From Pantoea sp. WMus005 (GTDB taxonomy: Bacteria > Pseudomonadota > Gammaproteobacteria > Enterobacterales > Enterobacteriaceae), in assembly GCF_013415305.1 (NCBI RefSeq), contig NZ_JACBXU010000002.1, positions 372,001-436,000 of the forward strand: 64,000 bases of DNA, given 5' to 3'. Below the pieces are notes generated by a model. That model was given only the letters and a program-made list of their open reading frames with translations. It did not search any database and had not been told where the DNA came from. This document shows positions 57,184 to 64,000 of this stretch, piece by piece; position 1 is the stretch's first letter; every line of letters starts with the position of its first letter. The position numbers were made by a program, and so were the translations under genes.

Positions 57184-57257
57184 TAGTATTGGTTCTACTC
57201 ACTCTTTTTAGATTTCGCAGCCCGGAATGCCCCGGCTGAATTGAGAATATATTTATT

Positions 57258-59963
57258 ATGTTTAGCAAAATATTAACCAAGGTTTTTGGTAGCAGTAACG
57301 ATCGTACACTGCGTCGTATGCGCAAAGTGGTGGACGTCATCAATAAGATGGAGCCCGATTTTGAGAAGCTCACTGACGATGAACTGAAAGCCAAAACCGA
57401 CCTGTTCCGCGAGCGCCTGAAAAAAGGTGAAACGCTGGAAAGTCTGATCCCGGAAGCGTTCGCGACCGTGCGTGAGGCGAGTAAACGTGTGTTCGGAATG
57501 CGTCACTTCGACGTGCAGCTGATCGGTGGCATGGTGCTGAACGACCGCTGCATTGCTGAGATGCGTACCGGTGAAGGTAAAACACTGACCGCAACGCTGC
57601 CAGCCTACCTGAATGCGCTGTCCGGCAAAGGCGTTCACGTGGTTACCGTCAACGACTATCTGGCACAGCGTGATGCGGAAAATAACCGTCCACTGTTTGA
57701 GTTCCTGGGTTTAAGCATTGGTATCAACATGTCGGGCCTGCCGGCTGTGGCGAAGCGTGAAGCTTACGCAGCAGACATCACCTACGGTACCAACAACGAA
57801 TATGGCTTCGACTACCTGCGCGATAACATGGCTTTCAGCCCGGAAGAGCGCGTACAGCGTAAACTTCATTATGCGCTGGTGGATGAGGTAGACTCCATCC
57901 TGATCGATGAAGCGCGTACGCCTTTAATCATCTCCGGTCCGGCAGAAGACAGTTCTGATCTCTACACCAAAGTTAACAAGATCATCCCTCATCTGGTTCG
58001 CCAGGATAAAGAAGATACTGAAACCCATCAGGGCGAAGGTGACTTCTGGATCGATGAGAAAGCGCGTCAGGCGCACATGTCTGAGCGCGGTCTGGTAAAA
58101 GTGGAAGAGCTCCTGGTCAGCCAGGGCATCATGGAAGCGGGCGAGTCACTCTATTCACCGACCAACATCATGCTGATGCACCACGTCACTGCAGCACTGC
58201 GTGCGCACGCACTCTTTACCCGCGATGTTGATTACATCGTTAAAGATGGCGAAGTCGTGATCGTTGATGAACACACCGGCCGTACCATGCAGGGGCGTCG
58301 CTGGTCAGATGGCCTGCATCAGGCGATTGAAGCCAAAGAAGGCGTAGAGATTCAGAATGAGAACCAGACGCTGGCCTCTATCACCTTCCAGAACTACTTC
58401 CGTATTTACGAGAAGCTGGCCGGTATGACCGGTACTGCGGATACCGAAGCGTTCGAATTCAGCTCTATTTACAAGCTCGATACCATTGTCGTGCCGACTA
58501 ACCGTCCAATGGTGCGTAAAGATCTGGCTGACCTGGTCTACATGACTGAGAAAGAGAAGATCGATGCGATTATCGAAGATATCCGCGACCGCACAGCCAA
58601 TGGCCAGCCGGTGCTGGTGGGGACCATCTCGATTGAAAAATCAGAAGTGGTTTCTAACGAACTGACCCGAGCCGGTATTAAACATAACGTCCTGAACGCC
58701 AAATTCCATGCCCGCGAAGCGGATATTGTTGCGCAGGCTGGTCAGCCAGGCGCGGTCACTATCGCGACCAACATGGCAGGACGTGGTACGGACATTATGC
58801 TGGGTGGTAGCTGGCATGCTGAAGTGGAAGAGCTGGAGGAGCCGACTGAAGCGCAAATCCAGGAGATTAAAGCGGCCTGGCAGATTCGTCATGATGCGGT
58901 TCTGGCGTCAGGGGGTTTGCACATCGTGGGTACTGAGCGTCACGAATCCCGTCGAATCGATAACCAGCTGCGTGGTCGTGCAGGCCGTCAGGGTGATGCC
59001 GGTTCTTCACGCTTCTACCTGTCAATGGAAGATGCGCTGATGCGTATTTTCGCCTCAGACCGCGTGTCGAATATGATGCGTAAATTGGGCATGAAGCCAG
59101 GTGAAGCGATTGAGCATCCGTGGGTGACGAAAGCAATTGCCAACGCACAGCGTAAAGTTGAAAGCCGTAACTTCGATATTCGTAAGCAACTGCTGGAGTA
59201 TGATGATGTGGCTAATGACCAGCGTCGCGCCATCTACAGTCAGCGTAATGAGCTGCTGGATGTGTCTGACGTTAGCGAAACCATCAACAGCATTCGCCAC
59301 GATGTCTACAAAGCCACTATCGATACCTACATTCCGCCACAGTCGCTGGAAGAAATGTGGGACGTGCCAGGCCTTGAAGAGCGTCTGCGTACTGACTTCG
59401 ATCTGAACCTGCCGATAGCAGAGTGGCTGGATAAAGAGCCTGACCTGCATGAAGAAGTGCTGCGAGAGCGCATCATGACTCATGCCATGGAAAGCTATGC
59501 AGAGAAAGAAGAGATCGTTGGCGCGGAAATGATGCGCAACTTCGAAAAAGGCGTGATGTTGCAGACGCTGGATTCGTTGTGGAAAGAGCATCTGGCAGCG
59601 ATGGACTATCTGCGTCAGGGCATCCATCTGCGCGGCTATGCGCAGAAAGATCCGAAGCAGGAGTACAAGCGTGAATCCTTCGCCATGTTCGCTGCAATGC
59701 TTGAATCACTGAAATATGAAGTGATCAGTACGCTAAGCAAGGTGCAGGTGCGTATGCCTGAAGAAGTTGAAGCGATGGAGCAACAGCGTCGTGAAGAAGC
59801 TGAACGTCTTGCACAGCAACAGCAACTGAGCCATGTAGAAGAAGATCTGCTGGCAGAAGAGCCTGTGTCGGAGCAGAGTGGCGAACGCAAAGTGGGCCGC
59901 AACGATCCCTGCCCATGTGGTTCCGGTAAAAAGTTTAAGCAGTGTCATGGCCGCATCGCCTGA
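57258..59963 (+). CDS. secA: Protein translocase ATPase SecA
   Basis: 901 residues, same as E. coli. Motor that drives preproteins through SecYEG. Walker [21 protein letters not shown] near residue 102; [15 protein letters not shown] (DEAD motif); [41 protein letters not shown]-terminal zinc site [14 protein letters not shown] that binds SecB and phospholipid. Weak ribosome site TGAGA at a long distance from the ATG, in keeping with control by SecM; a short hairpin (57218-57238) lies just before it. Confidence 0.99.
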   Translation: MFSKILTKVFGSSNDRTLRRMRKVVDVINKMEPDFEKLTDDELKAKTDLFRERLKKGETLESLIPEAFATVREASKRVFGMRHFDVQLIGGMVLNDRCIAEMRTGEGKTLTATLPAYLNALSGKGVHVVTVNDYLAQRDAENNRPLFEFLGLSIGINMSGLPAVAKREAYAADITYGTNNEYGFDYLRDNMAFSPEERVQRKLHYALVDEVDSILIDEARTPLIISGPAEDSSDLYTKVNKIIPHLVRQDKEDTETHQGEGDFWIDEKARQAHMSERGLVKVEELLVSQGIMEAGESLYSPTNIMLMHHVTAALRAHALFTRDVDYIVKDGEVVIVDEHTGRTMQGRRWSDGLHQAIEAKEGVEIQNENQTLASITFQNYFRIYEKLAGMTGTADTEAFEFSSIYKLDTIVVPTNRPMVRKDLADLVYMTEKEKIDAIIEDIRDRTANGQPVLVGTISIEKSEVVSNELTRAGIKHNVLNAKFHAREADIVAQAGQPGAVTIATNMAGRGTDIMLGGSWHAEVEELEEPTEAQIQEIKAAWQIRHDAVLASGGLHIVGTERHESRRIDNQLRGRAGRQGDAGSSRFYLSMEDALMRIFASDRVSNMMRKLGMKPGEAIEHPWVTKAIANAQRKVESRNFDIRKQLLEYDDVANDQRRAIYSQRNELLDVSDVSETINSIRHDVYKATIDTYIPPQSLEEMWDVPGLEERLRTDFDLNLPIAEWLDKEPDLHEEVLRERIMTHAMESYAEKEEIVGAEMMRNFEKGVMLQTLDSLWKEHLAAMDYLRQGIHLRGYAQKDPKQEYKRESFAMFAAMLESLKYEVISTLSKVQVRMPEEVEAMEQQRREEAERLAQQQQLSHVEEDLLAEEPVSEQSGERKVGRNDPCPCGSGKKFKQCHGRIA

Positions 59964-59979
59964 GACTGAATGCAGATAA

Positions 59980-60006
59980 AAAAGGAGCCGCTGGCTCCTT
60001 TTTTTA
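59980..60006 (+). terminator. Rho-independent terminator of secA
   Basis: Stem AAGGAGCC / GGCTCCTT with loop GCT, preceded by A residues and followed by TTTTT, 18 bases after the secA stop. Confidence 0.93.
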
Positions 60007-60117
60007 TGGTTCTGGCCAGCGCAGTGTGTGCACCAGCGCTGAGCTAAAGCGGTTAACTTCCGCGACTGCATGCTCTAAAATCAGCCTTCATTCATCTATT
60101 ACTACCGGATAGTTTCC

Positions 60118-60513
60118 ATGAAGCACCTGCAGGTTGCAGTTGGCATCATTCGCAATGCCAATAAACAAATTTTCCTTGCCCAGCGCGCGGCGACCTCTTA
60201 CATGGCGAATAAGTGGGAGTTTCCTGGCGGTAAGATCGAAGCGGGCGAAAGCGCCGAACAGGGACTGATAAGGGAGCTACACGAAGAGACCGGCATTGAC
60301 GTCACCGAGGCTCGCCCGATTGGTCATGCAGACCACAGTTATGACGATCTGCGCGTGACGCTGCACTTCTTTCTGGTTGAAGGGTGGAAAGGAGAACCCT
60401 GGGGCAAAGAGGGTCAGCCGCAGCGCTGGGTTGATCAGCATTCGCTGGTGGCAGAAGAGTTTCCGCCCGCAAATCATCAGCTGATTGCGCGTCTGATCGC
60501 TGGCGAACTCTGA
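60118..60513 (+). CDS. mutT: 8-oxo-dGTP diphosphatase MutT
   Basis: 131 residues (E. coli 129). Nudix hydrolase that removes 8-oxo-dGTP from the nucleotide pool, preventing A:T to C:G transversions. The Nudix box GGKIEAGESAEQGLIRELHEETGI is intact from about residue 38 (landmark residues G..E..REL..EE.G). N terminus MKHLQVAVGIIRNANKQIFLAQRA. Separated from secA by a terminator, so it has its own promoter; converges with yacG. Confidence 0.97.
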   Translation: MKHLQVAVGIIRNANKQIFLAQRAATSYMANKWEFPGGKIEAGESAEQGLIRELHEETGIDVTEARPIGHADHSYDDLRVTLHFFLVEGWKGEPWGKEGQPQRWVDQHSLVAEEFPPANHQLIARLIAGEL

Positions 60514-60515
60514 GC

Positions 60516-60538
60516 GGATGGGGCAGCGTGCCCCATCC
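60516..60538. terminator. Hairpin between convergent mutT and yacG
   Basis: Ten-pair stem GGATGGGGCA / TGCCCCATCC with loop GCG, beginning three bases after the mutT stop. T-runs are short on both sides; probable bidirectional 3'-end signal. Confidence 0.6.
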
Positions 60539-60543
60539 TGCTA

Positions 60544-60741
60544 TCAACGATCTTCTTCACTCCAGTTGTCACTGTCATTCATATCGTCGCTGCTGGGAAT
60601 ACGTTTTTCTTCTGCAGCCCACTCACCTAAATCGATAAGCTGACAGCGCTTGCTGCAAAAGGGGCGCCACGGGCTGAGCTCATCCCAGATCACATCTTTG
60701 CCGCACTGCGGACAGGAAACGGTCATCACTTCTTGCTGCAT
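60544..60741 (-). CDS. yacG: DNA gyrase inhibitor YacG
   Basis: 65 residues. Small zinc protein that binds GyrB and inhibits gyrase in E. coli. Zinc ligands in SCPQCGKDV and [15 protein letters not shown] (Cys4). The acidic C-terminal tail ([14 protein letters not shown]) is typical. I start at the ATG after GAGG; an in-frame TTG five codons upstream lies before the ribosome site. Eight bases separate it from zapD, so they are co-transcribed. Confidence 0.95.
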   Translation of the reverse strand: MQQEVMTVSCPQCGKDVIWDELSPWRPFCSKRCQLIDLGEWAAEEKRIPSSDDMNDSDNWSEEDR

Positions 60742-60749
60742 GTTTACCT

Positions 60750-61493
60750 CTAACAACAGGCCAGTTGGAAGTTAAGGCGGGCCGGAACTTCACCGCGCTC
60801 ACTATCAAGTGGCATAAAACGAATGGCGTAGCGGCTTTTATGTCCGGACACCTGTGGATAGAGCGCATCGTCCAGCGACAGCTGTAGTCGCAACAGATCG
60901 GCACCCTCGGCATTATCCTGATAAAAACCATTGAGGCTGGTCTGCATGTGGAACGCGCCGGACTGGCGGATCAAATCCAGTATCATCGCCAGCGCATGAT
61001 GCATTGGCTCCAGCGTATACATCCAGGCCTCGACCTGCGCATCACGTGTTTCCTGCGGCAGGTGAAGCCAGATGTGCAGGCCCGGTAAATCAAAGCTGCA
61101 GCAGCCGCCAGGGATGCTCAGCCGCTGGCGCACCAAAGCAATCAGACGATCCTCGCGGAGTTGCTGGCCCATACGCGGCGCATTCATTAACTGCGTTGAC
61201 TGAATTTTGAGTTTATCACGCAGGGCATCCACCAGCGTCATGTCGACACCGGGCACATCAGCCCAGGCGCGTAACTTTTGCTGCTGACGCTCCAGCTCTT
61301 TTAACAGTTCTGTCCGCATATCGCCGCGCTCGAAAATATCGAGCAACTCGCCAATCAGGCGAAAAAAGGTCAGCGCATTAACGGTTTTATCCAGTGGAGT
61401 CGTTTCATCTAACTGATTAATCAAAAATTCAACCCGTAACCAGGTTCGCATTTTTTCATTCAGTGGGTGTTCAAACAGAACGGGTGTGCTCAT
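60750..61493 (-). CDS. zapD: Z-ring-associated protein ZapD
   Basis: 247 residues, equal to E. coli. ZapD (YacF) binds the FtsZ C-terminal tail and bundles filaments. Recognised by [20 protein letters not shown] at the N terminus, [49 protein letters not shown] and the ending NFQLACC. The frame is open for 61 codons upstream over coaE sequence; the ATG at [10 protein letters not shown] is the supported start. Four bases after coaE. Confidence 0.96.
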   Translation of the reverse strand: MSTPVLFEHPLNEKMRTWLRVEFLINQLDETTPLDKTVNALTFFRLIGELLDIFERGDMRTELLKELERQQQKLRAWADVPGVDMTLVDALRDKLKIQSTQLMNAPRMGQQLREDRLIALVRQRLSIPGGCCSFDLPGLHIWLHLPQETRDAQVEAWMYTLEPMHHALAMILDLIRQSGAFHMQTSLNGFYQDNAEGADLLRLQLSLDDALYPQVSGHKSRYAIRFMPLDSERGEVPARLNFQLACC

Positions 61494-61497
61494 GGTA

Positions 61498-62106
61498 TTA
61501 ATCCTGTTTCGTTGCCGCCAGCCTGAGATAGCGCTGATGGAGTTCGGCAACCTGTGGCAAGGCGTCGTCGGGCTCACCACTGTTATCAATAATATCATCG
61601 GCACAGGCGAGGCGCTGCTGGCGCGTAGCCTGTGCGGCAAGAATACGTTTCGCCTGATCGGTGGAAAGATGGTCACGCTGCTGAGTCCGCGCTAACTGCG
61701 TTGCCTCATCGACATCCACCACCAGTACCCGATCAGCCTGGTGCTGTAACTGATTTTCCACCAGTAATGGCACCACCCAGAGCACATAAGGTGAGGTGGC
61801 CTGGGCGATCAGTTGTCGTGTCCGGGCGTTTATCAGCGGATGGAGCAGCGCGTTTAGCCAGCTTTTCTCTTCCGGCTGCTGGAAAATAATGTCGCGAAGT
61901 CGGGCACGATCAAGTATCCCCTGTTTTGTCACTATAGACGCACCATAGCGCGCCTGAATGGCTTGCAAAGCGGGCGTGCCTGGTTCAACAACTTCACGGG
62001 CGATCAGGTCAGCATCAATAATTTCCACGCCAGACGCAGCGAATGCCTGGGCAATCGTACTCTTTCCACTGCCGATTCCCCCTGTAAGCGCGACGATATA
62101 GGGCAT
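61498..62106 (-). CDS. coaE: Dephospho-CoA kinase
   Basis: 202 residues. Last step of coenzyme A synthesis, phosphorylation of the 3'-hydroxyl of dephospho-CoA. P-loop [18 protein letters not shown] at residue 4-21, [19 protein letters not shown] with the catalytic Asp, [14 protein letters not shown] and VPLLVENQL. Start taken at [10 protein letters not shown]; a long in-frame extension upstream (72 codons) covers the intergenic region and is not supported. First gene of coaE-zapD-yacG. Confidence 0.97.
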   Translation of the reverse strand: MPYIVALTGGIGSGKSTIAQAFAASGVEIIDADLIAREVVEPGTPALQAIQARYGASIVTKQGILDRARLRDIIFQQPEEKSWLNALLHPLINARTRQLIAQATSPYVLWVVPLLVENQLQHQADRVLVVDVDEATQLARTQQRDHLSTDQAKRILAAQATRQQRLACADDIIDNSGEPDDALPQVAELHQRYLRLAATKQD

Positions 62107-62339
62107 GTTTCTCACCTGACTTCTTTTTTGGCATGAGTTCAGGGTAATGATCTGGTTAAAAAACGCAAAAATGCGCGTCAGATCACACCGATAAAGCACA
62201 ACTAAATTTAAAGGATTGTAGCGTAAATAAAGTGAAATTCGCAGTCTTGTCGTGCAGCGAAAGGCGCGTATCATAACGCCACTGGAGCTGTGCTTACTTC
62301 GTGAACGACGATTCGTTGCCACTTACCAGGACACTGTTT

Positions 62340-63380
62340 ATGCGTATTGAAGAAGATCTGAAACTGGGCTTTAAAGATGTATTAATCCGCCCCAAACGCT
62401 CCACGCTGCAAAGTCGCTCACAGGTTGAGCTGGAACGCAGCTTTACCTTCAGACACTCGGGCCTGAGCTGGAGCGGCGTACCTATCATCGCCGCCAACAT
62501 GGATACCGTCGGCACATTTTCGATGGCCGAGGCGCTCGCCAGCTTCAATATCCTCACGGCTGTCCACAAGCATTACAGCGTAGATGACTGGCGCGCGTTT
62601 ATTCAGCGGATACCTGCATCGGTACTGAAACATGTGATGGTTTCAACCGGCACCTCAGAGGCCGATCTTAATAAACTGGTCGCGATTATGGCCCTGTCAG
62701 ACGATTTGCAGTTTATCTGTATCGACGTTGCCAACGGTTATTCACAGCATTTCGTCGATTTTCTGCAGCGCGCGCGTGAAACTTTCCCGGCTAAAACCAT
62801 CTGTGCCGGTAACGTGGTCACCGGCGAAATGGTGGAAGAGCTGATCCTCTCCGGTGCGGATATCGTCAAAGTCGGCATTGGTCCGGGATCGGTCTGCACA
62901 ACCCGTGTAAAAACCGGCGTAGGTTATCCGCAACTTTCTGCCGTCATTGAGTGTGCCGATGCTGCGCATGGCTTAAGCGGGCAGATTGTCAGCGATGGTG
63001 GCTGTTCTGTGCCGGGCGATATCGCCAAAGCCTTTGGCGGCGGCGCAGACTTTGTGATGCTCGGTGGCATGCTGGCGGCGCATGATGAGTGTGAAGGGCA
63101 GGTCGTTGAAGAGAATGGCGAAAGTTTTATGCTCTTTTACGGCATGAGTTCCGAATCAGCGATGAAGCGTCACGTCGGTGGTGTTGCCCAATATCGTGCC
63201 GCAGAAGGTAAAACGGTGAAACTGCCATTGCGGGGTCCGGTTGCTGACACCGCGCGCGATATTCTGGGTGGGCTGCGATCTGCCTGTACTTACGTAGGGG
63301 CAGAGCGACTGAAAGAGCTGACCAAGCGCACGACCTTTATCCGGGTTAACGAGCAGGAGAACCGTGTTTTCAATCGATAG
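62340..63380 (+). CDS. guaC: GMP reductase
   Basis: 346 residues (E. coli 347). NADPH-dependent reductive deamination of GMP to IMP. IMPDH-like TIM barrel: [21 protein letters not shown] at the start, [18 protein letters not shown], catalytic Cys in [20 protein letters not shown], and [11 protein letters not shown]. Start at the ATG with AGGA eight bases before; a GTG 13 codons upstream is in frame. Divergent from coaE with a 233-base gap, convergent with hofC. Confidence 0.97.
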   Translation: MRIEEDLKLGFKDVLIRPKRSTLQSRSQVELERSFTFRHSGLSWSGVPIIAANMDTVGTFSMAEALASFNILTAVHKHYSVDDWRAFIQRIPASVLKHVMVSTGTSEADLNKLVAIMALSDDLQFICIDVANGYSQHFVDFLQRARETFPAKTICAGNVVTGEMVEELILSGADIVKVGIGPGSVCTTRVKTGVGYPQLSAVIECADAAHGLSGQIVSDGGCSVPGDIAKAFGGGADFVMLGGMLAAHDECEGQVVEENGESFMLFYGMSSESAMKRHVGGVAQYRAAEGKTVKLPLRGPVADTARDILGGLRSACTYVGAERLKELTKRTTFIRVNEQENRVFNR

Positions 63381-63387
63381 CCATGTG

Positions 63388-63407
63388 GGGCGCTGCGCGC
63401 GCCCTTT
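63388..63407 (+). terminator. Candidate guaC terminator
   Basis: Stem GGGCGC / GCGCCC with loop TGCGC followed by TTTAA, eight bases after guaC and touching the hofC stop codon on the other strand. Short T-run. Confidence 0.45.
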
Positions 63408-64000
63408 AATGCATCGCATCACCCAGCCCGAACACGGGTAAATACATCGCAATCACCAGCGTGCCGACAATGCCGCCAATCACCACCATCATCATCGGTT
63501 CCAGCGAAGCTGCCAGTGCGTCAGCGCGCTCTCGCGTTTCTGCCTCGTGCCATTCCGCCAGTCTTGCCAGCATTAAATCCAGAGCGCCCGCCTCTTCCCC
63601 GACCCGAATCAACTGCCCACATAAGGGTGTGAACAACGGATGATGCATCAGAGCCTGATGCAGAGGACTTCCCTGCGCAATGTGCTGCTGTAGCCCTGCC
63701 ATCGCTTCCCGCCACAGCAATGAGGAGAGCGTCACTTCAACGGCTGCCAGCCCCTGTAACAGGGTTAATCCGGCGCGCTGCGTGAGATTCAGAATGGTAT
63801 AGATCTGCGTCAGTTGAGTGCCGCGCCACAACCCGGAAAGCAGTGGGATGCGCAGAAAAAGTGCCTGCTCACGACGTTGCCAGTCCGCAGAACGTTGCCG
63901 CAGCTGATGCCAGCCAACCAGCATAAGTGAAACTCCAAAGGCTAACACGCCTCCCCATTCCTGAAGCGCCGCTGATAACTGCATTACCGCTGCTGTAAAA
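63406..64000 (-). CDS. hofC: Type IV pilus-like inner membrane assembly protein, C-terminal part
   Basis: C-terminal 198 or so codons; the frame is open to the right edge, so the 5' part is outside. PilC/GspF-family inner membrane protein. Features: transmembrane helix near the window edge (VLAFGVSLMLVGWHQ), FLRIPLLSGLWRGTQLTQIYTILNLTQRAGLTLLQGL, VGEEAGALDLMLARLAEWHE and a final membrane segment PMMMVVIGGIVGTLVIAMYLPVF, all standard for the family. Placement next to guaC identifies it as HofC by synteny; the pilus function of hof genes is mostly silent in E. coli. Confidence 0.9.
   Translation of the reverse strand, partial: FTAAVMQLSAALQEWGGVLAFGVSLMLVGWHQLRQRSADWQRREQALFLRIPLLSGLWRGTQLTQIYTILNLTQRAGLTLLQGLAAVEVTLSSLLWREAMAGLQQHIAQGSPLHQALMHHPLFTPLCGQLIRVGEEAGALDLMLARLAEWHEAETRERADALAASLEPMMMVVIGGIVGTLVIAMYLPVFGLGDAMH

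Noticed and set aside
61494-61676. N-terminal extension of zapD (61 codons)
   Set aside because: Covers the end of coaE on the same strand; the conserved protein starts at 61493.
62107-62322. N-terminal extension of coaE (72 codons)
   Set aside because: No family member has it, and the P-loop kinase start is at 62106; the extension spans the coaE-guaC promoter region.

Overview
The window is ordinary chromosomal backbone of an enterobacterium. Gene order and protein sequences follow the carAB-to-guaC/hofC stretch of the Escherichia coli map (roughly its first two minutes) almost gene for gene. Several E. coli blocks are missing at their usual places: the carnitine (cai/fix) and kef genes between carB and folA, the arabinose operon between polB and the DedA gene, and leuO between leu and ilvIH. 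A porin gene and a Tat-exported PhoX-type phosphatase gene sit in two of the junctions. This pattern, with the protein divergence, suggests Erwiniaceae (Pantoea or Erwinia). That assignment is inference; no rRNA or other taxonomic marker is present. No insertion sequence, prophage, CRISPR array, tRNA or rRNA was seen.

Layout. 1-3452: end of carA and carB (carbamoyl phosphate). 3704-4843: porin. 5078-5560: folA. 5651-7534: PhoX-family phosphatase. 7569-14397 (minus): lptD-surA-pdxA-rsmA-apaG-apaH, outer-membrane biogenesis, pyridoxal phosphate synthesis, rRNA methylation and dinucleotide hydrolysis. 14580-15389: djlA. 15453-21559 (minus): rluA, rapA, polB. 21735-22499: DedA membrane protein. 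22503-25760 (minus): thiBPQ under a TPP riboswitch. 25945-29038: sgrR, the sgrS small RNA and setA, the glucose-phosphate stress module. 29078-33927 (minus): leuLABCD with leader peptide and attenuator. 34659-36877: ilvIH. 37074-38084: cra.

38579-56375 is the complete division and cell wall (dcw) cluster: mraZ, rsmH, ftsL, ftsI, murE, murF, mraY, murD, ftsW, murG, murC, ddlB, ftsQ, ftsA, ftsZ, lpxC. All genes are co-directional and most overlap or nearly abut. They provide the cytoplasmic steps to UDP-MurNAc-pentapeptide, lipid I and II, the septal synthase pair FtsW/FtsI, the divisome core and the committed step of lipid A synthesis. It is followed by secM-secA (secretion-monitored translation of the Sec motor), mutT, the convergent yacG-zapD-coaE group, guaC and the 3' part of a type IV pilus-like assembly gene (hofC).

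Regulatory elements supported by sequence include the TPP riboswitch, the leu promoter, leader and attenuator, MraZ boxes over the mra promoter, SgrS with its terminator, a degenerate LexA-like site before polB and about a dozen hairpin terminators. I found no convincing undescribed system. The points most worth a second look are the diverged SecM arrest motif, an SgrS without a recognisable SgrT, a shortened FtsL cytoplasmic tail, the missing leuO, and the two lineage-specific insertions (porin and PhoX).
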